A stretch of DNA of 64,000 nucleotides from Enterocloster hominis (ex Liu et al. 2021) (GTDB taxonomy: Bacteria > Bacillota > Clostridia > Lachnospirales > Lachnospiraceae): positions 62,001 through 126,000 of the forward strand of contig JACRTJ010000013.1 of the NCBI GenBank assembly GCA_014385265.1, read 5' to 3'. Both the position numbers and the translations under genes were made by a program. The first letter of the stretch is position 1. Each line of letters begins with the position of its first letter. A model generated the notes under the pieces. It had not been told where the DNA came from. It ran no database searches and worked only from the letters and a program-made list of their open reading frames with translations. Below, in pieces: positions 33,175 through 41,491 of this stretch.

Positions 33175-34651
33175 ACAGCACAACGCCGTCCTTAAAGATG
33201 GAGATCTCTCTGAATCCCTTCTCCTCGGCCTTTGTCTGCTTTCCGTCTGCCGTTTCGATCACCAGCTGCAGCAGTCTCTTTGCAGCGTCATCGATGGATT
33301 CTCCATCGGCGATGGGGCCGGCGTCAAAGTCGATCCAGCCCTTTTTCTTTTCCGCAAGCTGGCTGTTGGTGGCCAGCTTAAGAGTCGGGGCCGGAGCTCC
33401 GAAGGGGGTTCCCCGCCCTGTGGTGAACAGGATCATATGGGCTCCCGCCGCTGTCATGGCTGTGGCGGAGACCAGATCGTTTCCAGGTCCATACAGCATA
33501 TTGAGCCCCTTGGCTGTCACCGGATCTCCGTAGCCGATCACGTCCATGATGGGAGCTGTACCGCCCTTCTGGACACAGCCGCAGGACTTGTCCTCCAGGG
33601 TGGTGATCCCGCCCTGACGGTTTCCGGGACTGGGGTTGTCATAAACCACCTCATTATGGCTGATAAAATAATTCTTAAAGCCATTGATCATGTCCACGGC
33701 CTTTTCAAACACCGCTTCATTGACGCAGCGGTTCATTAAGAAGCCCTCTGCGCCAAACATCTCCGGCACCTCTGTGAGCACAGTGGAGCCGCCTCTGGCC
33801 GCCATCATGTCGCTGAAGCGGCCCACAGCCGGATTGGCCGTGATTCCGGATAAGCCGTCGGAGCCGCCGCACTTCATGCCGATGACCAGCTCGCTTACGG
33901 GAATGGGCTCTCTCTTAAACTGGGACGCATATTCCGCGCACTGCTTTAACAGCTCCCGGCCCTCAGAAAACTCGTCCCCGGCTTCCTGGCAGATCAGGAA
34001 TTTTACCCGGTCCTTATCGTAATCGCCCAGCTCCTCTAAGAACTGCTCGTGGGTCAGATTTTCACAGCCCAGTCCCAGCACCAGCACAGCCGCCGCGTTG
34101 GGATGGCGCACCAGGGCCGCCAGAAGCTTCCTTGTCTGGGCATGGTCCTCGCCGGTCTGGCTGCATCCGAAGGGATGGGGGAAGGTATAAAGGCCGTCGA
34201 TGGTCCCTGTCACAAGATCCTGATTGTCCCGCACCATCTTCTTGGCCACATCGTTGACGCAGCCCACCGTGGGAATGATCCAGATCTCATTGCGGATGGC
34301 GGCGCGGCCATCCTTTCTGCGGAAGCCCTGGAAGGTCTCCGGCTCCACCTTTTCAGGGAATGTGAGGCTTGGGGTATAGGTGTACTCCATCTCACCTTCC
34401 AGGTTGGTCTTTACGTTATGGGTGTGCATCCAGGTTCCCGGAGCGGCATCCTCGGTGGCATGACCGATAGGAAAGCCATATTTTACCACATTTTCACCCT
34501 TTTTGATGGGAAGAAGGGCGATCTTATGGCCCTGGGGGATGTCCATAAGAGCTTTAACAGTGATCCCTCCGGCGGTGATCTCCTCGCCTTCTGCGATGGG
34601 GTGGAGAGCCACTGCCACGTTGTCCAGATCAGAAATCCTTATTGTTTTCAT
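33173..34651 (-). CDS. uxaA: Altronate dehydratase
   Basis: This enzyme dehydrates D-altronate to 2-keto-3-deoxygluconate. The 492 residues are the complete two-domain form: an N-terminal SAF-like domain (about residues 1-90, VALHPIAEGEEITAGGI, HKIALLPIKKGE) and the large UxaA domain with RKDGRAAIRNEIWIIPTVGCVND, HPFGCSQTGEDH, GLGCENLTHEQF and GMKCGGSDGLSGITANPAVG. The conserved cysteines and histidines fit an iron-dependent enzyme. It is the last gene of the unit, eight bases after uxaB. With UxaB and the LgoD-like dehydrogenase it completes a path from L-galactonate to 2-keto-3-deoxygluconate. The kinase and aldolase steps are not in the window. Confidence 0.95.
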   Translation of the reverse strand: MKTIRISDLDNVAVALHPIAEGEEITAGGITVKALMDIPQGHKIALLPIKKGENVVKYGFPIGHATEDAAPGTWMHTHNVKTNLEGEMEYTYTPSLTFPEKVEPETFQGFRRKDGRAAIRNEIWIIPTVGCVNDVAKKMVRDNQDLVTGTIDGLYTFPHPFGCSQTGEDHAQTRKLLAALVRHPNAAAVLVLGLGCENLTHEQFLEELGDYDKDRVKFLICQEAGDEFSEGRELLKQCAEYASQFKREPIPVSELVIGMKCGGSDGLSGITANPAVGRFSDMMAARGGSTVLTEVPEMFGAEGFLMNRCVNEAVFEKAVDMINGFKNYFISHNEVVYDNPSPGNRQGGITTLEDKSCGCVQKGGTAPIMDVIGYGDPVTAKGLNMLYGPGNDLVSATAMTAAGAHMILFTTGRGTPFGAPAPTLKLATNSQLAEKKKGWIDFDAGPIADGESIDDAAKRLLQLVIETADGKQTKAEEKGFREISIFKDGVVL

Positions 34652-34659
34652 ATTTCAAA

Positions 34660-36159
34660 TTACAGGCAGCTTGCAAACGCAGCCTTTGCTCCTTCCGTGC
34701 GGATCATCTTTAAATCAGCAGTAACGGTTTCTTCCAGTCCGGCGATCTTTGTAAGATCCTGATCCCACATCTGTTCGTTGGTAAGAACGGCATGGACCAG
34801 AGCCTCTGGAGTGTCGTTTCTGTGGGCATAGTAAAATTCCAGGGCCCAGCGGTCATCGCTTACGGTATACTCATTTCCAGCCGGGCGTCTGCATACCAGT
34901 CCAGCGTCCGTAAGGGACTGGATCTCATTGCTGTAAAATGCGATATAAGCAGCCAGGGACATGGTCAGGCACTGGGGCAGGCAGCCCTTTTCCTCAATGT
35001 ATCCTAAGAAGGACGGCATATTCCGGGCTTTCCACTTGGAGGTGGAATTTAAGGAAATGCTCATGAGCTCATGGTTTACAAAGGGATTATTGAACCGGTC
35101 CTCCACGGCGGCAGCAAACTGCATCAGATCGTCCTTATCCAGCGGAAGGGTCGGGATCACCTCATCGTAGAGCATCTTGTTCATGAAGCCCTTGATGGTC
35201 TCATCGTTCATGCAGTCCCGGACGATATTTTCACCTGCCAGGTATGCGCCGAGGACAAAGCCTGTGTGGGCGCCGTTTAAGATACGCACCTTTCTCTTTT
35301 TGTAGGGGCTCATATCCGGTGTTACGAATACCTTATCCAGAAGTCCGGCCTTCTTAAAGGGAAGCACATCATTTAACTTCTCGTCGCCTTCGATGACCCA
35401 TACGCCGAACACCTCTCCCACGTCCAGCAGGGGATCTGCATAGCCGTGCTTTTCTTCTAATTCAGCCACTTCCTTCTCATCCCGGATACGGCCCGGTACG
35501 ATCCGGTCCACCAGGGAGCCGCAGAAGGTGCAGTCCTCATTCACATATTTTCTGAAGCTATCCTCCAGCTCCCACTGGTCAATGTACTGGTTCACGCACT
35601 TTAACAGTTCTTTTCCGTTGTTGTCGATGAGCTCGCAGGCTAACATCACGATCCCCGGCTTTCCGGCTTTATAGCGGTGATATAAGACCTGGGTCAGCTT
35701 TGCCGGGAAGCTGGACGGCGGGCAGTCGTCCTTTTTGCAGGAAGGATCATACTGGATGCCTGCCTCTGTGGTGTTGGAAACGATGATCTCCAGATCGTCG
35801 CTGGCAGCCACATCCATCATTTTTTTGTAGTCGTCGGCTTCATAGGGGTTTAAGCAGCGGCTCACGCTGGAGATCACGCGCTTTGCATCCACCTTCTGGC
35901 CGTTTTCACTGCCGCGCAGATACAGGGTATAAAGGCCCTCCTGATCATTGATCATATTGGCAAGGCCTGGAGCAATGGGCTGTACCAGGCAGCACTTTCC
36001 GTTCCAGCCGGCCTTCTCGTTGGCCAGATCGAACCAGTAATCCACGAACGCCCGTAAAAAGTTTCCTTCGCCGAACTGCAGCACCTTCTCCGGCGCATCC
36101 TTTAATACATATCCGTCATAACCGGATTTTTTTAACACTTCATAATTTAAGCGTTCCAT
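34660..36159 (-). CDS. uxaB: Tagaturonate reductase (altronate oxidoreductase)
   Basis: This polyol-dehydrogenase-family enzyme interconverts D-tagaturonate and D-altronate with NAD(H). The start at 36159 has GAGGAAAGCTTT before the ATG and gives the family N-terminus MERLNYEVLKK; an in-frame extension to 36237 has no ribosome site. In the 499 residues the nucleotide loop is VLQFGEGNFLRAF (about residues 26-38), and the conserved KRKVRILNGAHTGFVLGAYL is near residue 285. It follows dctM of the TRAP transporter, but a terminator-like hairpin (36181-36221) lies between, so its level may be set by partial read-through. Confidence 0.93.
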   Translation of the reverse strand: MERLNYEVLKKSGYDGYVLKDAPEKVLQFGEGNFLRAFVDYWFDLANEKAGWNGKCCLVQPIAPGLANMINDQEGLYTLYLRGSENGQKVDAKRVISSVSRCLNPYEADDYKKMMDVAASDDLEIIVSNTTEAGIQYDPSCKKDDCPPSSFPAKLTQVLYHRYKAGKPGIVMLACELIDNNGKELLKCVNQYIDQWELEDSFRKYVNEDCTFCGSLVDRIVPGRIRDEKEVAELEEKHGYADPLLDVGEVFGVWVIEGDEKLNDVLPFKKAGLLDKVFVTPDMSPYKKRKVRILNGAHTGFVLGAYLAGENIVRDCMNDETIKGFMNKMLYDEVIPTLPLDKDDLMQFAAAVEDRFNNPFVNHELMSISLNSTSKWKARNMPSFLGYIEEKGCLPQCLTMSLAAYIAFYSNEIQSLTDAGLVCRRPAGNEYTVSDDRWALEFYYAHRNDTPEALVHAVLTNEQMWDQDLTKIAGLEETVTADLKMIRTEGAKAAFASCL

Positions 36160-36180
36160 AAAGCTTTCCTCGACTTTCTT

Positions 36181-36221
36181 AAAAAATCTGCCGGATGAAT
36201 GCATGACCATCCATCCGGCAG
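36181..36221 (-). terminator. Terminator-like hairpin between dctM and uxaB
   Basis: The arms CTGCCGGATG (36188-36197) and CATCCGGCAG (36212-36221) pair perfectly. On the minus strand ATTTTTT follows directly. It sits within an otherwise continuous gene run and ends just before the uxaB ribosome site. Confidence 0.8.
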
Positions 36222-36256
36222 GTGAAGCTACCTCCATTTGGAAGCAGGGCTCTTTA

Positions 36257-37543
36257 TTAATAGAACAGATTTACCAGGAAGGTGGTGAACGGCTCGAACC
36301 ATGTCAGGAGCATCAGGTTGACCACCAGCAGGATGTAGAACGGAACTGCCTCTTTAATAAAGGCCGCCGTCTTACACTTGGTAATGGAACAGGTAACGAA
36401 CATCAGCGTGCCCATTGGCGGAGATAATGCGCCGATGGCGTTGTTGAAGATATAGATCATTGCAAACTGGATCTCGTTGATCCCGTACTCGGCAGCAATG
36501 GGAGCCAGTAACGGAACCAGAATGATCATGGAAGCGTTTCCTTCAATGAACATGCCCACAAGGAGAAGGAACACGTTCACAACGATCAGGAATACGAATT
36601 TACTGTGGATATTGGCTAACATCCATGCGGTCAGCGTCTGCGGGATCCGCTCCTTGGTAAGGATCCAGGAGAATACAGATGCCGCGGATACGATGAGCAT
36701 GATGGATGCTGTGGAGCACACGGTCTCCTTTAAGCCCTGCACCATATCCTTCACATGCATTTCACGGTAAATGATGCCTAAAAGGGCAGCGTAAAGGATC
36801 GCCACAGCTCCGGCCTCCGTTGCGGTGAAGATACCGATACGGATACCTCCGATGATGATGATCGGAAGCAATAAGGGCAGGACTGCCGGCTTAAAGGCCT
36901 TCCAGAACCGGGGCCAGGTGAGCTTTTCTGTGGTCAGGTTTCCGTATCCGCGTTTTTTTGAAATAAAGCCCACTAAGATCATCATGGTGATGCAGAGGAG
37001 GCCGCCTACGCCAAAGCCGGAAATAAACAGCTTACCGATGGATACGTTGGCAATACATCCGTAAAGGATCATGGCGATTCCCGGGGGGATCAGCGGAGTG
37101 ATCATAGAGGACGCCGCTGTTACCACGCTGGAAAATTCAAGGGAAAAGCCCTTCTTTGTCATTTCCGGTACCATCATCTTGGACTCCATGGCCGCGTCGG
37201 CGATATTGGAGCCGGACAGACCGCCCATAACTGTGGAGAGAAGGACGTTTACCTGGGCAAGTCCGCCTGGGAGACGGCCAGTGACCACCTCACAGAAGTC
37301 CATGATCCGCTTTGTAACGCCTGTGTAGTTCATGAAGATACCCGCACAAATAAAGAACGGGATGGCCATAAGGGAGATCTTCTCCGTACCGATGATGGCC
37401 TGCTGGGCAAATACCACGGCATTGATATCGGGATTCAATACGAAATACACCATGGAGCCGCCAAGAACGGCAATATACACCGGAACCTTAAGGAATAACA
37501 GGACCAGCATTACGATGGCTGATAACATAAGAACATCACTCAT
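36257..37543 (-). CDS. TRAP transporter large permease (DctM family)
   Basis: This is the large permease subunit (428 residues, about 12 helices) of the second TRAP system in the window. Typical DctM stretches are FICAGIFMNYTG, LSGSNIADAAME and AIGALSPPMGTLMFVT. It overlaps dctQ by eight bases. It lies in the sugar-acid cluster between an LgoD-like dehydrogenase and uxaBA, so the imported solute is most likely L-galactonate or a related aldonate/uronate. It differs clearly from the first DctM (3592-4869), so the two systems are not a recent duplication. Confidence 0.93.
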   Translation of the reverse strand: MSDVLMLSAIVMLVLLFLKVPVYIAVLGGSMVYFVLNPDINAVVFAQQAIIGTEKISLMAIPFFICAGIFMNYTGVTKRIMDFCEVVTGRLPGGLAQVNVLLSTVMGGLSGSNIADAAMESKMMVPEMTKKGFSLEFSSVVTAASSMITPLIPPGIAMILYGCIANVSIGKLFISGFGVGGLLCITMMILVGFISKKRGYGNLTTEKLTWPRFWKAFKPAVLPLLLPIIIIGGIRIGIFTATEAGAVAILYAALLGIIYREMHVKDMVQGLKETVCSTASIMLIVSAASVFSWILTKERIPQTLTAWMLANIHSKFVFLIVVNVFLLLVGMFIEGNASMIILVPLLAPIAAEYGINEIQFAMIYIFNNAIGALSPPMGTLMFVTCSITKCKTAAFIKEAVPFYILLVVNLMLLTWFEPFTTFLVNLFY

Positions 37544-38045
37544 TGCTGCTTGCCGCCTCCTTTGCTTCCGATTTTACACCTTTAATGATGCTGTAAAAAT
37601 AGCTGAAGATCATATCAATGTAAGAAAAAATCGCAATTCCGTATACGGCTGTATAAGGAATCTTTAACATGCTGGTGGAACGGCCGCTCTTTATGAATAC
37701 CTGGATGAAGCCGATACTCTGGAAGAACAGATAGCCTACAACTGCCACCACCACGATGGAAATGAACCATTCCATGATCTTCTGCACCTTCGCAGGCATC
37801 AGATCCACGATCATTTCGATGGCCACATGGTTTCCGGTCCTGAAAGCGGCGCCGGCCGCTGCAAATACGATCCATACTAAACAGGAAGTCTGCACCTCCT
37901 CGAGCCATGTGAAGGGAGCGTCGAAAATATAACGCCAGATCACGCCCAGGAAGGTAAGGACGATCAGGATCGCCAGGATCGCAGATGCAACTGCGATATC
38001 CAGGTTCATCAGGACAGAAGCAATTTTATTTTGTTTCTTTTCCAT
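37536..38045 (-). CDS. TRAP transporter small permease (DctQ family)
   Basis: This is the small membrane subunit (169 residues, four helices) that partners the DctM product encoded next. The family signature WRYIFDAPFTWLEEVQTSCL is near residues 32-51, followed by FRTGNHVAIEMIVDLMP. It lies 69 bases after the binding-protein gene; a strong hairpin (38066-38101) fills that gap. The hairpin lacks a T-run, so it probably stabilises the upstream dctP mRNA end and does not terminate transcription. The overlap with dctM implies coupled translation. Confidence 0.92.
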   Translation of the reverse strand: MEKKQNKIASVLMNLDIAVASAILAILIVLTFLGVIWRYIFDAPFTWLEEVQTSCLVWIVFAAAGAAFRTGNHVAIEMIVDLMPAKVQKIMEWFISIVVVAVVGYLFFQSIGFIQVFIKSGRSTSMLKIPYTAVYGIAIFSYIDMIFSYFYSIIKGVKSEAKEAASSNE

Positions 38046-38065
38046 ACCTTTGCTCCTAATATTGG

Positions 38066-38101
38066 CTTCTGCGGCCAGACCGCAACGGTCCGCCGCAGAA
38101 G
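38066..38101 (-). other. Intercistronic hairpin between dctP and dctQ
   Basis: CTTCTGCGG and CCGCAGAAG pair perfectly, with a smaller inner dyad and no T-run. Hairpins in this position commonly protect binding-protein mRNA, raising its level over the permease. Confidence 0.55.
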
Positions 38102-38114
38102 ATCATTGTCAGTC

Positions 38115-39224
38115 TTATTCGTTTGCGCCCATGGCTGCTCTTACAGTGTCATAGAGACCATCTGTCCAGCCAAAGTCCATCTCATAGAAGGGCTGTGCCT
38201 TTTCCTTGAAGCCTGCAAGAACCTCTTCGGACGGCTCCACAACGGTAACGCCCTCGTCCTTCATCTTCTGGAGGTAATCGGCCTCAGCAGCCTGCTGTAC
38301 TTCGTTGTTGTACTCACCGGCCTCAGAAGCAGTCTCTAAGAGCCAGGTCTGCTGCTCTTCTGTTAAGCTGTTGAACCAGTCAGCAGAAACCACCCATGTG
38401 GTGAAGTTCTTTACGTGTCCGTCAAGGATCAGGTACTTGGCAACCTCATGGAGCTTTCTTCCATAAAGAGTTGCTAACGGATTCTCAGCGCCGTCGATGG
38501 TCTTGGTCTGAAGAGCCTGGTAAACGTCGCCTAAAGCCATACCTGTGGAGGTTGCGCCTAAAACGTCGAAGCCCTTGGACTGGATCTCATTGGAAGGAAC
38601 GCGGATCTTTAAGCCCTTTAAGTCCTCAACTGTGTTCACCGGAACGTTTGTTAATGTATGTCTCTCGCCGTAGATCCAGTTGGAAGCGATGATCTTAAGA
38701 CCCTTCTCCTCCAGCTTGCCGCACTGCTCTTTATACCAGTCAGATTCGATCAGAGTCCAGCACTGATCCCAGTTATCAAACAGGAACGGTCCGAATACAA
38801 TACCGAAATCCGGTACGCCGTAGTCTGCATAGAAAGCGCCGTCTGCCAGTGTGCAGACATTCTCTCCTAAGAGCATGGAGTCGATCAGGGAGGACTTGTC
38901 TCCTAACTGGGAGTCCGGATAAACCTCAATGGCCATCTTTCCGCCGGATTTCTCTTTGATGATCTCCTGTGCCTTTGTCCAGCCCTCGCCAACGGGCTCA
39001 GTGATGGAGTTCTCGAATGCGACCTGGAGAACTACCTCTGCGTCTGCACTGCCGGAATCAGCTGCTGCTGCGGTCGTCTCCTTGTCCTCAGCTGCTGCTG
39101 TTGTTTCCTTGTCAGCTCCGGCTGCTGCCGCAGTCGTCTCGTCTGCTCCGCCGCCGCAGGCTGTAAGAGTTGTTGCTGTCATTGCTCCTGCCAGTGTCAG
39201 GGCCATAACCTTTCTCAGTTTCAT
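38115..39224 (-). CDS. TRAP transporter solute-binding lipoprotein (DctP family)
   Basis: This is the extracytoplasmic binding protein of the sugar-acid TRAP system (369 residues). It has a lipoprotein signal (ALTLAGAMTATTLTACGGG), then a low-complexity Ala/Thr/Glu linker of about 40 residues with repeated ETTAAA-type motifs that lifts the domain off the membrane. The DctP domain carries the solute-carboxylate arginine in DLKGLKIRVPSNEIQSKGF. It starts 160 bases after the dehydrogenase gene. The solute, judged by context, is L-galactonate or a near relative. The linker repeats are a typical spacer and not a sign of error. Confidence 0.92.
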   Translation of the reverse strand: MKLRKVMALTLAGAMTATTLTACGGGADETTAAAAGADKETTAAAEDKETTAAAADSGSADAEVVLQVAFENSITEPVGEGWTKAQEIIKEKSGGKMAIEVYPDSQLGDKSSLIDSMLLGENVCTLADGAFYADYGVPDFGIVFGPFLFDNWDQCWTLIESDWYKEQCGKLEEKGLKIIASNWIYGERHTLTNVPVNTVEDLKGLKIRVPSNEIQSKGFDVLGATSTGMALGDVYQALQTKTIDGAENPLATLYGRKLHEVAKYLILDGHVKNFTTWVVSADWFNSLTEEQQTWLLETASEAGEYNNEVQQAAEADYLQKMKDEGVTVVEPSEEVLAGFKEKAQPFYEMDFGWTDGLYDTVRAAMGANE

Positions 39225-39384
39225 AATGTTTTCCCTCCGTTTTTAGCTTTTTGCAGCGGTCCGGCTGTTCTTTGCGCCCTCTGCGCCGGCCGCCTGGGCC
39301 GCTGCATATTTTGGGTTTATGTGTAAAGCCCTCCAGGGCCTTCACGTTCCTTTTCTTTGCGGGATCCGTCCCGCCCGGCTGTAT

Positions 39385-40419
39385 TTATTTCCCGATAGCA
39401 GAGAAATCAAATACGACCTTTAACATATCTCCCGGATTGTTGGCAAAATCCTCAAAGGCCTTTGCAGCCTCATCAAAGGGATATACGTTGGTGATGATCT
39501 TCTCCAGGGGAGCCTTTCCAGCGTTCACAATGTCGATCAGCTCCAGGAAATCCTTCTTTAATGCGTTTCTGGAGCCGTAAACGTTCAGCTCCTTTTTCTG
39601 GATCAGCGTGAAGTTGAAGTCCAGGTTCTTCTTTCCAACTCCAATGAGCACCATACGGCCGCCAAAGCAGCAGGCGTCAATGCAGTTCTGGAAGGTGGAC
39701 GGAAGGCCCACCGCCTCGATGGTAACGTCAAAGCCGTTGCCGTCTGTGATCTCGTTCACTCTCTTCTCGAAGTTTTCCGGAGAATCATTTAAAAGTGTTC
39801 CGTCTACGCCAAAGTCCTTTGCCATCTCCAGCTTTCCGGCAGATACGTCGGAAATGTAAACAGACGCGCCCTTGGCCTTGGCTGCGATGGCCGCCAGAAC
39901 GCCGATGGTTCCGGCTCCCACTACCAGGACCTTATCTCCCTCTTTTACGTTGGCCCGGCTCACGCCGTGGTAGCTGATGCAGAAGGGCTCGATGGCTGCC
40001 AGTGTCTTTGCATCCATGCCCTTACCGTCGTACACACGCTCGATGGGCATTGTTATGTATTCCTGGAAGGCGCCGTCTCTCTGGCAGCCCATGGTCTGGT
40101 TGTCCATGCAGGCGTTTACGGTGCCGTGCTGGCAGGAATAGCAGTGGCCGCAGTTGAAGTACGGGTTGCAGGTCACGATCATTCCCTTCCTGATCCCATA
40201 GGCATTGTTCTCGTCGGCCTCGATGACCTCTGCGGAAAACTCATGGCCCGGGATCCTGGGATAATCGAAGTATGCGAAGGTCCCGCGGTAGGAGCCCAGA
40301 TCACTTCCGCAGATCCCGCCGTAAAGAAGCTTCAGTAAAACTTCGCCTTCTTTTCTCACCGGCATTTCCACGTCTTTGATCTCGACCTGGCCGGGAGCGT
40401 TAATGTACATTGCTTTCAT
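39385..40419 (-). CDS. Zinc-type alcohol dehydrogenase, L-galactonate 5-dehydrogenase (LgoD)-like
   Basis: This is a medium-chain zinc dehydrogenase (344 residues). The catalytic zinc site is CGSDL (Cys near residue 37) with GHEFSAEV. A structural-zinc cysteine cluster, CNPYFNCGHCYSCQHGTVNAC, is near residues 92-112, and the Rossmann motif VVGAGTIGVLAA is near residue 172. It shares IEPF-IS-H and KKEL--GSRNA features with E. coli LgoD (YjjN), which oxidises L-galactonate to D-tagaturonate. Followed by UxaB and UxaA, that activity would complete a route to 2-keto-3-deoxygluconate. It is first in the operon, directly under an operator-flanked consensus promoter. Other sugar-acid or polyol substrates remain possible. 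Confidence 0.82.
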   Translation of the reverse strand: MKAMYINAPGQVEIKDVEMPVRKEGEVLLKLLYGGICGSDLGSYRGTFAYFDYPRIPGHEFSAEVIEADENNAYGIRKGMIVTCNPYFNCGHCYSCQHGTVNACMDNQTMGCQRDGAFQEYITMPIERVYDGKGMDAKTLAAIEPFCISYHGVSRANVKEGDKVLVVGAGTIGVLAAIAAKAKGASVYISDVSAGKLEMAKDFGVDGTLLNDSPENFEKRVNEITDGNGFDVTIEAVGLPSTFQNCIDACCFGGRMVLIGVGKKNLDFNFTLIQKKELNVYGSRNALKKDFLELIDIVNAGKAPLEKIITNVYPFDEAAKAFEDFANNPGDMLKVVFDFSAIGK

Positions 40420-40477
40420 GGTTCATTCCTCCTGTGAATGATATATTGATACCTCATCGGTTTCATTTTGTATTCTT

Positions 40478-40492
40478 TGTTGTATACATCAG
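40478..40492. promoter_or_regulatory. GntR/FCD operator copy 1
   Basis: TGTTGTATACATCAG lies immediately downstream of the -10 of the lgoD-like operon promoter. It matches copy 2 (40662-40676) at 14 of 15 positions and has a TGTATACA core typical of UxuR/FCD-type sites. Confidence 0.7.
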
Positions 40493-40521
40493 ATTATAGA
40501 CATCTTCTGCCAATATGTCAA
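40493..40521 (-). promoter_or_regulatory. Consensus promoter of the sugar-acid operon
   Basis: On the minus strand, perfect TTGACA (40516-40521), 17 bases and perfect TATAAT (40493-40498). An operator covers the start site, so the unit should be strong but repressed until inducer arrives. Confidence 0.88.
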
Positions 40522-40630
40522 TATGGAACCGACTATTTTCTTCTGTTCTGTACATTTTAACAAAGCATTCTTCTGTGTTTTGTGCATTCCGCTGTGTTCT
40601 ATTTTGTTATTCTTTTAACATTTCAGCACC

Positions 40631-40659
40631 TTGAAAATTCTCCGATTCTATGGTAAACT
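40631..40659 (+). promoter_or_regulatory. Promoter of the GntR/FCD regulator gene
   Basis: TTGAAA (40631-40636), 17 bases and TAAACT (40654-40659). The second operator copy follows at once, which implies autorepression. Confidence 0.65.
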
Positions 40660-40661
40660 TC

Positions 40662-40676
40662 TGTTATATACATCAG
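40662..40676. promoter_or_regulatory. GntR/FCD operator copy 2
   Basis: TGTTATATACATCAG, one base different from copy 1, is placed just after the -10 of the regulator's own promoter. Confidence 0.7.
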
Positions 40677-40716
40677 CGCTTATTTACGTGTCATTTTTCA
40701 TCATAAGGAGTCCCAT

Positions 40717-41391
40717 ATGCCGAAAACAAATCTGAAAACCTTAGCATACAATAAGATACGCCAGAAGATCGTCACCTGCGAATACGCTCCCGGCACCTTT
40801 TTAAATGAAGAGATCCTGACGGAAGCCCTGGGCTTAAGCCGTACACCCATCCGGGACGCTTTAAGCCGTCTGGAGCAGGAGGGGCTGATCGAGATCCGTC
40901 CCAAACGCGGGATCACTGTTAAATCCTTAACGGTCAGTGACATCAACATGATCTTCGAGGTACGGAATCTGTACGAGCCTTATATCCTGAAAAATTACGG
41001 CTCCCTTCTCCCTGTGGAACGGCTTCATGGATTTTACGATATTTTCCTCCACACCGATTCCAACAGCGAATGCTTTAAAAACAACGACTATTTTTATGAA
41101 CTGGATTCTGATTTCCATTTGATGATCGTCCGATCCTGTCCCAACGTTTACATCCAGAACAATTACAGTCTGATCCTCACCCAGAACGCCCGGTTCCGCT
41201 ACATGACGGGCAACGTTTCCAACAACCGTCTGGAGGACACCTTTAAAGAGCATCTGGATATCATCCGCCCCTGCCTTCAGAAAAACTGGGACGAGGCCGC
41301 AGAAAAAATGCTGTATCACCTGGAGGAATCGAAAAAATCCACCTTCCAGCTGATCTTCGACGGCATGGACAACGGCACCATTAAATTCTGA
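40717..41391 (+). CDS. GntR-family regulator, FCD subfamily (LgoR/UxuR-like)
   Basis: This transcriptional regulator has 224 residues. The N-terminal GntR helix-turn-helix reads LAYNKIRQKIVTCEYAPGTF and LTEALGLSRTPIRDALSRLE, followed by LIEIRPKRGITVKSL. The C-terminal all-helical FCD domain binds a small acid, usually with a metal, through Asp/His residues such as DFHLMIVRS and FKEHLDII. It is transcribed divergently from the sugar-acid operon. Near-identical TGTTRTATACATCAG sites follow the -10 of both promoters, so it probably represses both. The ligand is likely the imported aldonate or a pathway intermediate. Confidence 0.9.
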   Translation: MPKTNLKTLAYNKIRQKIVTCEYAPGTFLNEEILTEALGLSRTPIRDALSRLEQEGLIEIRPKRGITVKSLTVSDINMIFEVRNLYEPYILKNYGSLLPVERLHGFYDIFLHTDSNSECFKNNDYFYELDSDFHLMIVRSCPNVYIQNNYSLILTQNARFRYMTGNVSNNRLEDTFKEHLDIIRPCLQKNWDEAAEKMLYHLEESKKSTFQLIFDGMDNGTIKF

Positions 41392-41412
41392 CGCCTCCGG
41401 CCCTGCAGCCGC

Positions 41413-41472
41413 AAAAAGGCCGCAGACCGCTCCGGCAGCTTTCGCTGTCCCGGACCGGCCTGCGGCCTTTCC
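41413..41472. terminator. Bidirectional terminator between gntR-type gene and dusB
   Basis: Long complementary arms beginning AAAGGCCGCAG and ending CTGCGGCCTTTC form a G+C-rich hairpin between the convergent genes. Confidence 0.8.
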
Positions 41473-41491
41473 CGTTCTTTCTTTTTTGTTC

